DNA from: Candidatus Poribacteria bacterium
GTDB taxonomy: Bacteria; Poribacteria; WGA-4E; B28-G17
Length of the DNA: 9,784 nt
NCBI GenBank assembly: GCA_003645735.1
Contig: QNBQ01000035.1
Coordinates: 1-9,784 of the forward strand
Direction of reading: 5' to 3'
Numbering within the stretch: position 1 is the stretch's first letter; each line of letters opens with the position of its first letter. The notes below the pieces were generated by a model, which ran no database searches, was not told the origin of the DNA, and saw only the letters and a program-made list of their open reading frames with translations. The translations under genes were made by a program, and so were the position numbers. Shown here piece after piece: positions 1 to 5,811 of the stretch.

Positions 1-2
1 AG

Positions 3-26
3 ATCTACAAGGCGGGGATGCTCTAA
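3..26 (+). other. Upstream coding remnant of the TPR gene, ending at an in-frame TAA
   Basis: Read in the frame of the following gene, these bases give IYKAGML and then TAA at 24-26. The frame then continues AEQLNEPAKAVEALRKA into the TPR/propeller gene. Read across the stop, the stretch fits one TPR repeat: the first helix holds the AG and ML pair, and the stop falls where the consensus has an aromatic residue. A single base change from TAT or TAC would give the stop. The piece is cut by the left edge of the window, so its true start is not visible. It is either the 5' part of a broken gene or the sign of a sequencing error. A chance resemblance is possible because only seven residues precede the stop. 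Confidence 0.4.
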
Positions 27-56
27 GCAGAGCAGCTGAACGAGCCGGCCAAGGCC

Positions 57-1289
57 GTGGAGGCGCTCAGGAAAGCCGTTCAATCCTTCCCCGCCAACCC
101 CATGGCCGAAAAGGCCGAGTTCCACATAGGCAAGCTGCTCATAGAGCTGGGGAGGTATGAGGAGGCGGTTTCGGTCCTCACGGATTTCATCAACTCCCGC
201 CCTCAGAGCGAGTGGCTGGACGCCGCGCATCTGGCCCGCGGCGTGGCATATCACGAGATGAGGAGACATGAAGAGGCGCTCGAGGAGTTCAACCTCGTCA
301 AGTCCACATCGCCCGACCCCGCCCTCGTGAGCGAGGCCTCCAGGATGATAGACGAGAGCGCGTGGGAGATATACACCGTCTCGGACGGCCTCCCCTCCAA
401 CGAGGTTCAGGCTTTAGCATTGGATGGGGATGCATTGTGGGTGGGCACATCGAAAGGGCTTGTGAAGCTGGATCTGTCGGGCGGGGCGCCGACCGTTTCC
501 CCGGATACCCCCTCAATAGGCCCTCTTAACGTCAAAGCGATAGCGGTGGGCGAGAGGGAGATCTGGATCGGGACGCTCAACTCGGGCGTGCTCAGGATAG
601 ATAAAGAGACCGGTCGGATAAGGAGCTACACCCAGCTTGAGGGGCTCCCGAGCAGGCATATAACCGATGTGGAGATCCTCGGAGACGAGGTCTGGGTCGC
701 CAGCTTCGGGGGCGTGGCATATCTCGACAGGGAGGCCGACGCCTGGGTGAAGTTCACAACTGAAGAGGGCCTGCCCGGAAACGACGCGGTCGACATCTCG
801 TTGACCCCCACCGCCGTGTGGGTCGCCACCTCCATGAACGGCTTGGCCGTGTTCGACAGGGAGACGAAGACCTGGAGGAGCCTGAGGAGGGAGGACGGTC
901 TGCCGAGCGATTCGATCAGGTCGGTCGTCGCGACCGAAAACGCCGTCTGGCTGGGGTGGTATAGGAGGAACTCAAACGGCTACACGAAATACGACCTGCT
1001 CCAAGACAAGCTTTTCTCCACGACGCTGATGGAGGAGGATGAGATAGCGCCGGTGGAGGACATACTGATAGCGCTGAGCGACGGGGAGTTCTGGGTGGCG
1101 ACCGACGCGGGGGCCTTTGTGGAGCTGCCGGGGGTGGGGTGGGACAGCGTGGATTACCCCTCCAAGTTCGAAGGGGCCAGGGTGAACTGCATGGTCATAT
1201 CCGGATCGATCGTCTGGTTCGGAACCTCGAAGGGTCTAGGGAGGCTGGATTACGGGATGTTGAAGAGGCTCAGGGAGTCGGGCGGCTGA
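57..1289 (+). CDS. TPR and seven-bladed regulator-propeller protein, probably incomplete at the N-terminus
   Basis: The N-terminal part is helical TPR repeats, typical protein-protein contact units: the end of one repeat at 1-15, a second at about 17-51 and a third at about 54-88. From about residue 103 the protein becomes a beta-propeller of the two-component-regulator-propeller type. Seven W-centred strands of the form [VLIF]W[VILF][GA] carry Trp at 128, 170, 213, 255, 298, 346 and 387, with a steady spacing of 41-48 residues. GLP turns lie at 111, 196, 238 and 281. Seven blades make a full ring. No membrane segment, kinase or DNA-binding domain follows, so its partner and ligand are unknown. 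The start is uncertain: GTG at 57 has only a weak AAGG two bases upstream, ATG at 102 has no ribosome binding site, and TPR-like sequence continues upstream to a TAA at 24-26. It may be the 3' part of a longer broken gene. The family call is firm; the function is not known. Confidence 0.8.
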   Translation: MEALRKAVQSFPANPMAEKAEFHIGKLLIELGRYEEAVSVLTDFINSRPQSEWLDAAHLARGVAYHEMRRHEEALEEFNLVKSTSPDPALVSEASRMIDESAWEIYTVSDGLPSNEVQALALDGDALWVGTSKGLVKLDLSGGAPTVSPDTPSIGPLNVKAIAVGEREIWIGTLNSGVLRIDKETGRIRSYTQLEGLPSRHITDVEILGDEVWVASFGGVAYLDREADAWVKFTTEEGLPGNDAVDISLTPTAVWVATSMNGLAVFDRETKTWRSLRREDGLPSDSIRSVVATENAVWLGWYRRNSNGYTKYDLLQDKLFSTTLMEEDEIAPVEDILIALSDGEFWVATDAGAFVELPGVGWDSVDYPSKFEGARVNCMVISGSIVWFGTSKGLGRLDYGMLKRLRESGG

Positions 1290-2291
1290 TCACCTGGCCA
1301 CGTGGAACTCCAATATGTCCCCGTCCCTCAAAACCTCGTCCCTCGCCACCGTTTGGCCGTCTATCCTCCCGGGACCCCATATCCTGGCGTATCTGAACCT
1401 CTCGACGAAATCCTTGTGGATCTCCTCGGCCGCGTCTATGACGCAGCTGCCCTTCGGCAGGACTATCGGGTTGGATAGATCGGGCTTTTTGCCCGGCGCT
1501 TTGGTGTAGACCCTGATGATATCGGCCAGCTGGAAGAAAAGCTTTCCCAGCTCATCCAGCCCCTCCCCGGTCAGGGCGGAGACGGGGTGGATCTTGAACC
1601 TCTCGCCGTAAAACTCCTCCAAGATATCCAGCCTATCCCTGGCGCCGTCCGAGTCGACCTTGTTGGCGAGGATGAAGCTCTTCTTGAAGACCCTGTCGAA
1701 GTTGATCTCCTCTTCCTCTTCGGGAGGCTCGCTGACAAGCTCTATGTCGTAATCCTTCATCCTGGCGATTATCCCCTCCATGTGATCCAGCAGGTCGTCG
1801 CTCGACAGATCCATAACCAGCGCCACGAGGTCGGCGTGCCTGACGATGTCGTTCACCCACGGCTTCATAAACTCCGCCGTCACCGGCGGCAGATCTATCA
1901 GCTGGAAGGCGATGTTCTCGAAGGGCATCATGCCAGCTATCGGTTCCTGGGTGGTGAAGGGGTAGGGCGCTACTTCGGGTTCGGCGTTGGTGAGGGCGCG
2001 CAGCAGGCTCGATTTGCCCGCGTTGGGGGGGCCGATCAGCGCTATCTGAGCCGCGCCCTGTTTTCTGACGTGATAGCTCTTCCCCCCTCCGCCTTTCCTC
2101 CTGCTTTCGGCCCTCTCCTGCTTGAGCTTGGCGATCTTGCTCCTCAGCTCCGCCCTCAGCTTATCGGTGCCCTTATGCTTGGGCATCACCGCCAGCATCT
2201 CCTGCAGAACCTTGATCTTCTCCTCTATCGTCCTGGCGGCGCTGTATCGCTTCTTGATCTGATAGTATTCCGGGGGAAGGTTAGCGGGCAT
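1290..2291 (-). CDS. DRG/Obg-like GTPase with C-terminal TGS domain
   Basis: A 333-residue P-loop GTPase of the TRAFAC class. A charged, probably coiled-coil N-terminus (about 10-65) precedes the G domain. G1 is GPPNAGKSS at 87-95, G2 is in PFTTQEP at 111-117, G3 is DLPP at 133-136, G4 is NKVD at 210-213 and G5 is SAL at 238-240. An acidic run (EEEEE, 191-195) sits before G4. A TGS domain fills about 258-333, ending in GDILEFHVAR as usual for TGS. Proteins of this build are generally linked to ribosomes or translation, but the bacterial role is not established. The start is ATG at 2291, not the in-frame ATG at 2372: it has GGGAGG at a good distance, lies 33 bases inside the predicted promoter, and begins MPANLPPEYY, which looks like the natural family start. 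G3 ends in Pro where most GTPases have Gly; I recall the same in relatives, so it need not mean inactivity. Its stop codon abuts that of the convergent upstream gene. Confidence 0.88.
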   Translation of the reverse strand: MPANLPPEYYQIKKRYSAARTIEEKIKVLQEMLAVMPKHKGTDKLRAELRSKIAKLKQERAESRRKGGGGKSYHVRKQGAAQIALIGPPNAGKSSLLRALTNAEPEVAPYPFTTQEPIAGMMPFENIAFQLIDLPPVTAEFMKPWVNDIVRHADLVALVMDLSSDDLLDHMEGIIARMKDYDIELVSEPPEEEEEINFDRVFKKSFILANKVDSDGARDRLDILEEFYGERFKIHPVSALTGEGLDELGKLFFQLADIIRVYTKAPGKKPDLSNPIVLPKGSCVIDAAEEIHKDFVERFRYARIWGPGRIDGQTVARDEVLRDGDILEFHVAR

Positions 2292-2298
2292 CAAACCA

Positions 2299-2304
2299 CC
2301 TCCC
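2299..2304 (-). promoter_or_regulatory. Ribosome binding site of the TGS GTPase (decides its start)
   Basis: The minus strand reads GGGAGG here, with GGAGG ending seven bases before the ATG at 2291. No comparable site precedes the in-frame ATG at 2372, which also lies upstream of the predicted promoter. This supports the shorter protein. Confidence 0.75.
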
Positions 2305-2323
2305 GAAGAGGCGGATCGCTTGA

Positions 2324-2353
2324 AATATAGCAGAAACGGCTTGCGGATGTCAA
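2324..2353 (-). promoter_or_regulatory. Sigma-70-type promoter of the TGS GTPase
   Basis: On the minus strand TTGACA (bases 2353-2348) is followed after 18 bases by TATATT (2329-2324), one mismatch from TATAAT. Transcription would begin near 2317, giving a leader of roughly 25 bases that contains the ribosome binding site. It faces away from the mraZ promoter, with about 40 bases between the two -35 boxes. Confidence 0.65.
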
Positions 2354-2391
2354 GCAGGCCCCCTCGATCCAAAGCGACGCCCGGGATTTCC

Positions 2392-2419
2392 TTGACAACT
2401 CCTCATATTGTGGTATAAT
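2392..2419 (+). promoter_or_regulatory. Sigma-70-type promoter of the dcw operon (Pmra)
   Basis: A perfect -35 box TTGACA (2392-2397) and a perfect -10 box TATAAT (2414-2419) are separated by 16 bases. TGG just before the -10 box also fits an extended -10 element. The predicted start is near 2426, about 30 bases before mraZ. No other promoter this good is visible further into the operon, so it probably drives mraZ through murD. Confidence 0.8.
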
Positions 2420-2426
2420 TTGGTGG

Positions 2427-2451
2427 TGGGGCAAAGTGGTGTAAAGTGGGA
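2427..2451 (+). promoter_or_regulatory. Predicted MraZ operator: three TGG-type repeats, 10-base period
   Basis: TGGGG (2427-2431), TGGTG (2437-2441) and TGGGA (2447-2451) are separated by exactly five bases each. The last two lie inside identical AAAGTGG heptamers at 2433 and 2443. MraZ of Escherichia coli is known to bind TGGG-type direct repeats with five-base spacers, and Mycoplasma MraZ binds AAAGTG-type boxes, so this site matches both descriptions. It lies downstream of the predicted transcription start and reaches the mraZ ribosome binding region, so bound MraZ would block early elongation or initiation. That the site works this way is inferred. Confidence 0.75.
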
Positions 2452-2456
2452 AGGGC

Positions 2457-2903
2457 ATGTTCAACGGCGAGTATGAGTGCGTTCTCGACGATAAGGGTCG
2501 CTTGAGCCTGCCGGCGAGGTTCAGGGAGGTGCTCCGCCAGAGATACGATTCGAGGCTTATCCTGACCACCTGGTTCGACAACTGCCTCGTCCTGCTCCCC
2601 TACGAGGAGTGGGAGAAAATAGCCCTGAAGATCAAAGGGATGACCTCCCTAACGAAGAGAAGGGATAGGGCGATACAGAGGCTGTTTTTCGCCAACTCGA
2701 ACGAGTGCGAGCTGGACAAACAGGGCAGGCTGATGATCCCCCAAAGGCTGAGAAGGATGAGGAACCTGAACAAACACGTGGTGCTGATCGGGATGGGGGA
2801 TATGATAGAGATCTGGGCGAAGGAGGAGTATGAGAGGTATAAAGAGGAGATAGGCGTGTCGCTCGAGGAGCTTGTGGAGGAGATAGATGGGCTTCAGCTA
2901 TGA
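2457..2903 (+). CDS. mraZ: MraZ transcriptional regulator of the dcw operon
   Basis: At 148 residues this is the usual length for MraZ, a DNA-binding protein with two SpoVT/AbrB-like half-repeats that assembles into rings. The N-terminus MFNGEYECVLDDKGRLSLP is the family signature. The first DxxxR motif spans D11-R15, and the second (ELDKQGRLMIP) spans D87-R91. Both copies are intact, so DNA binding is expected. The start ATG fits the family alignment; the ribosome binding region is the G-rich GTGGGAAGGG just upstream, which overlaps the last operator repeat. MraZ is known to repress its own operon in E. coli, and the repeat array before this gene suggests the same here. Its end overlaps the start of rsmH by 17 bases. 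Confidence 0.96.
   Translation: MFNGEYECVLDDKGRLSLPARFREVLRQRYDSRLILTTWFDNCLVLLPYEEWEKIALKIKGMTSLTKRRDRAIQRLFFANSNECELDKQGRLMIPQRLRRMRNLNKHVVLIGMGDMIEIWAKEEYERYKEEIGVSLEELVEEIDGLQL
2876..2880 (+). promoter_or_regulatory. Ribosome binding site of rsmH, inside mraZ
   Basis: GGAGG lies six bases before the ATG at 2887. It fixes the rsmH start inside the end of mraZ. The ATGs at 2900 and 2903 look tempting because they overlap the mraZ stop, but they are out of the rsmH frame. Confidence 0.7.
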
Positions 2904-3816
2904 TGAGCTTCACATACCGGTGATGGCGGAGGAGGTTCTGAAGCTTCTAAACCCGCGAAGCGGGGGGATATATGTGGACTGCACCCTGGGGGCGGGGGGG
3001 CACGCCGAGAGGATACTTGAAGCATCTAAGCCCGACGGCCTGCTCATAGGGATAGACATGGACGAGTCCGCCTTGAAGGTCGCCGGCGAAAGGCTTAAAA
3101 GGTTCGGGGAAAGGGTCAAGCTCATACACGCCAACTTCGCCGAGCTTGATCGGATACTCGATGAGCTAGAAATAGGCGAGGTAGATGGTGTCCTGATGGA
3201 TTTGGGAGTTTCGTGGATGCAGCTCTCCGATCCCGAAAGGGGGTTCAGCTTTCAGGTCGACGGCCCGCTTGACATGAGGATGGACAGGCGCAACCCCGTA
3301 ACGGCGATGAAGGTCGTCAACGAGCTGAGCGAGGAGGAGCTGAGGAGGATAATCAGGGAGTATGGGGAGGAGAGATATGCGGGGAGGATCGCCAGGAAGA
3401 TCGTCTCGATGAGGGAGATAGCCCCCATAACGACAACCGGCCAGCTGGCCAGGGTGATCGAGTCGGCGGTGCCGCCGAAGGCCAGGAGGGGGAGGATACA
3501 CCCCGCCACCAGGACGTTTCAGGCGATCAGGATATACGTCAACCGCGAGCTTGAAAACTTGGAAAGGGGGCTTAAATCGGCCATAGAGCGTCTGAGGCCC
3601 GGCGGGAGGATCTGCGTCATATCGTTCCACTCGCTGGAAGACAGGATAGTCAAGAGGACGCTCAAATCGTCGCCTGAGCTTAAGGTGTTGACTAAAAAAC
3701 CGCTCAGGCCGAGCGAGGAGGAGATCAAGAGGAACCCTCGCTCCAGGAGCGCCAAGCTCAGGGCTGCCGAGGCGACCTCGACCGATTCGGGCGGGGGAAA
3801 GGAGGTCGGGGGGTGA
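2887..3816 (+). CDS. rsmH: 16S rRNA (cytosine(1402)-N(4))-methyltransferase RsmH (MraW)
   Basis: RsmH uses S-adenosylmethionine to methylate N4 of C1402 in 16S rRNA, in the ribosomal P site. The 309-residue protein has the full family signature. HIPVMAEEVL is at 9-18, and the SAM loop DCTLGAGGH is at 31-39 with acidic D57 following in GIDMD. DLGVSW is at 105-110. Also present are GFSFQVDGPLDMRMD at 119-133, HPATRTFQAIRIYVNREL at 205-222 and SFHSLEDRIVK at 246-256. The C-terminal KPLRPSEEEIKRNPRSRSAKLRA-type tail is also typical. The insert between about 135 and 205 is the usual helical lid. It begins within mraZ and its stop overlaps the ftsL start (GTGA), so translation is probably coupled through all three genes. 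Nothing in the sequence suggests loss of activity. Confidence 0.97.
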   Translation: MGFSYDELHIPVMAEEVLKLLNPRSGGIYVDCTLGAGGHAERILEASKPDGLLIGIDMDESALKVAGERLKRFGERVKLIHANFAELDRILDELEIGEVDGVLMDLGVSWMQLSDPERGFSFQVDGPLDMRMDRRNPVTAMKVVNELSEEELRRIIREYGEERYAGRIARKIVSMREIAPITTTGQLARVIESAVPPKARRGRIHPATRTFQAIRIYVNRELENLERGLKSAIERLRPGGRICVISFHSLEDRIVKRTLKSSPELKVLTKKPLRPSEEEIKRNPRSRSAKLRAAEATSTDSGGGKEVGG

Positions 3817-4079
3817 GGAAGGGATATTTGGTCCTGATCTATCTGCTGATCGTCGCCGTCGGGGCGTTGATCTTCGCGCATATCTGGCTCAACACGAAGG
3901 CGAGGATGGACGCGATGAGGATGCGGGAGCTGGAGAGGGAGAGGATGGTGCTGGTCAGCCAGATCGATAAGCTCAGGTCGCGGTGGGAATACCTCACCTC
4001 GCCCGAAAACCTGGAGTCGCTCGCCAGGAAGTTCGGCATGTCCCTTCCACAGACCGAGCCTAAGCTCATAGTCAAATGA
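3813..4079 (+). CDS. ftsL: Cell division protein FtsL-like (septum formation scaffold)
   Basis: A small bitopic membrane protein of 88 residues. A short positive N-terminus (MRKG) leads into one hydrophobic segment at about 5-26. A charged helix likely to form a coiled coil follows at about 30-60. The ending SPENLESLARKFGMSLPQ (63-80) is the short motif shared by FtsL and DivIC/FtsB proteins. FtsL is poorly conserved in sequence, and the call rests on this layout plus its place between rsmH and ftsI, where ftsL normally lies. In the known divisome FtsL pairs with FtsB and activates the FtsW-FtsI synthase. The start is GTG at 3813, overlapping the rsmH stop by four bases, with GGAGG seven bases upstream. 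Only 13 bases separate it from ftsI. Confidence 0.88.
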   Translation: MRKGYLVLIYLLIVAVGALIFAHIWLNTKARMDAMRMRELERERMVLVSQIDKLRSRWEYLTSPENLESLARKFGMSLPQTEPKLIVK

Positions 4080-4092
4080 GCGGGGGAAGGGG

Positions 4093-5811
4093 ATGGTATC
4101 GAGGGTTCAGAGGATAAGGCTGTTGATCTTCCTGTTGTTCGCCCAAGTCGGGCTGGGGGTGATGATCCTACGCATCCTCCACATCGAGCTCAACTCTCAG
4201 AGGCTTAGGGAGCGGAGCGAGAAGCTCTTCGGGGAGGGATACCGGGTCAACGTCCTGAGGGGTAGGATAGTGGACAGGAACGGGAACGAGCTGGCGCTCA
4301 ACGTCGAAGCCCTCTCCATCTTCGCCGACCCCGCCAGGATAGACGACCCGGAGGAGGTCGCCGCCAGGCTGAGCGAGGCGCTCGGTCTCGATAAGGGGAA
4401 GATCCTCGAAAAGCTCTCAAGGAGAGGCAGGAGATTCGTCTGGGTGGCCAGGAAGCTCGATATATCGCTGATGAAGCCGTTTCTGGAGGTGATCAGGAGG
4501 CATAAGATCAAAGGGCTGGGGTTCAGGATCGAGGAGAGGAGGATCTACCCGAAGAGGAAGTTACTGGCCCAGGCGCTTGGGTTCGTCAACTTCGACGGGA
4601 TAGGTGTGGACGGGCTTGAGAAGTTCTACGACGAGGAGATAAGGTGTTACCAGAGGTCGATCCCCCTCTTCAAGGGATGTATCACGCCGGATCTCAACCT
4701 CCCCAGGTATAACTCCGAGCTTGTGTTGACGGTGGACGAGATGATCCAATACATCGCCGAGTCGGAGCTGGAGGAGGCTTGCAGGAGGTGGATGGCCGCC
4801 GGGGGATGCGTCATAGTGATGAACCCGAAAACCGGCGAGGTGTTGGCGATGGCCAGCTACCCCTCCTTCGACCTGAACGAATACGGGTCGACCCCCGAAA
4901 GCTTCAAGAGGAACAGGGCCATATGGATGTGCTACGAGCCTGGCTCTGTCTTCAAGATCGTCCCGGTGGCGGCGGCGATAGAGAGCGGGGTTTTGACCCC
5001 CGATTCGAAGGTCTTCTGCGAGAACGGCGAGCTGGACTTCAACGGACACATCATAAACGACATCAGCCCCCACGGCTGGCTGACGGTGGAGGAGGTGGTG
5101 GAGAAATCGAGCAACATAGGCGCCATCAAGATCGCCAGGAAGCTGGGCAGGGAGAGGTTCGAGAGGTTCATAAGGCTGTTCGGGTTCGGCCAGAAGACGG
5201 GCATAGATCTGCCCTACGAGAGGATCGGCAACTTGAGGGCGTTGAAGGAGTGGTCGGACGAGGCTGTGCTCACCTTCATCCCGTTCGGCCAGGGGATAAC
5301 GGTCACGCCGATTCAAATGCTGAACGCCCTCAACGTGATAGCCTCCGGCGGCGTGATGGTCAGGCCCCACCTGGCCAAGGAGATAAGGGACAGCTCGGGC
5401 AGGGTCGTCCGCCGGTTCGAAACCCAGATCGTCAGGAGGGTCATATCGAGGATGACGGCGGATAAGGTGAAGGAGATGCTGGTGAAGGTGGTCGAGTCGG
5501 GCACGGGGGTGAAGGCGAGGATAGAGGGGGTTAAAGTGGCGGGCAAGACGGGCACGGCTCAGAAGGCCGGGGCAAACGGCTACTCGAAGGACAAATACGT
5601 CGCTACCTTCGCCGGCTTCCTCCCCGCCGACGACCCGAGATATTCGATCATCGTCGTCATAGACGAGCCTAAAGGGGAGCATAAGGGCGGGGAGGTCGCC
5701 GCGCCGGTCTTCAAGAGGATAGCCGAGAGGATATTGAAATACGAGAGGATGAGGTTCATCTTCGCACGAAGGCGCGCGGATGAAGCTGAGGGAGCTGCTT
5801 CGAGGCGTTAA
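4093..5811 (+). CDS. ftsI: Septal peptidoglycan transpeptidase FtsI (PBP3, class B PBP)
   Basis: A 572-residue class B penicillin-binding protein that crosslinks peptidoglycan at the septum with FtsW. A short cytoplasmic start precedes one membrane anchor at about 9-29. The PBP dimer/pedestal domain follows, with RGRIVDRNGNELA at 56-68. The transpeptidase domain runs from about 236 to 550. Catalytic motifs are complete: S285-V-F-K288 (SxxK, active serine S285), S339-S-N341 (SxN) and K485-T-G487 (KTG). FGQGITVTPIQ at 398-408 is also typical. No PASTA domain follows. All six cysteines (185, 196, 230, 239, 280, 309) are in the exported part, which is more than I would expect. The start ATG has a G-rich ribosome binding region (GGGGGAAGG) upstream and places the anchor correctly. 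The Arg-rich end (553-572) overlaps murE by 32 bases. Confidence 0.96.
   Translation: MVSRVQRIRLLIFLLFAQVGLGVMILRILHIELNSQRLRERSEKLFGEGYRVNVLRGRIVDRNGNELALNVEALSIFADPARIDDPEEVAARLSEALGLDKGKILEKLSRRGRRFVWVARKLDISLMKPFLEVIRRHKIKGLGFRIEERRIYPKRKLLAQALGFVNFDGIGVDGLEKFYDEEIRCYQRSIPLFKGCITPDLNLPRYNSELVLTVDEMIQYIAESELEEACRRWMAAGGCVIVMNPKTGEVLAMASYPSFDLNEYGSTPESFKRNRAIWMCYEPGSVFKIVPVAAAIESGVLTPDSKVFCENGELDFNGHIINDISPHGWLTVEEVVEKSSNIGAIKIARKLGRERFERFIRLFGFGQKTGIDLPYERIGNLRALKEWSDEAVLTFIPFGQGITVTPIQMLNALNVIASGGVMVRPHLAKEIRDSSGRVVRRFETQIVRRVISRMTADKVKEMLVKVVESGTGVKARIEGVKVAGKTGTAQKAGANGYSKDKYVATFAGFLPADDPRYSIIVVIDEPKGEHKGGEVAAPVFKRIAERILKYERMRFIFARRRADEAEGAASRR

Noticed and set aside
1293..1315. CCACGTGG palindrome near the tail-to-tail junction as a terminator
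   Set aside because: The arms are only four bases with no loop, and no T run follows on either strand.
1587..2330. Plus-strand open frame (247 codons) opposite the GTPase
   Set aside because: The minus-strand protein has the GTPase motifs and a TGS domain; the plus-strand frame has neither a ribosome binding site nor a domain.
2292..2372. 27-residue N-terminal extension of the GTPase from the ATG at 2372
   Set aside because: It would begin upstream of the predicted promoter and lacks a ribosome binding site; the ATG at 2291 has GGAGG seven bases upstream and the natural-looking MPANLPPEYY start.
4779..5465. Plus-strand open frame (228 codons) inside ftsI in another frame
   Set aside because: Translation full of R, G, D and E, as expected from an out-of-frame reading of AGG/GAG-rich sequence.
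4561..5682. Long minus-strand open frame (373 codons) opposite ftsI
   Set aside because: It mirrors ftsI, whose catalytic motifs are complete. The translation is rich in H, P, R and L, a typical antisense shadow of GC-rich genes, and has no recognisable domain.
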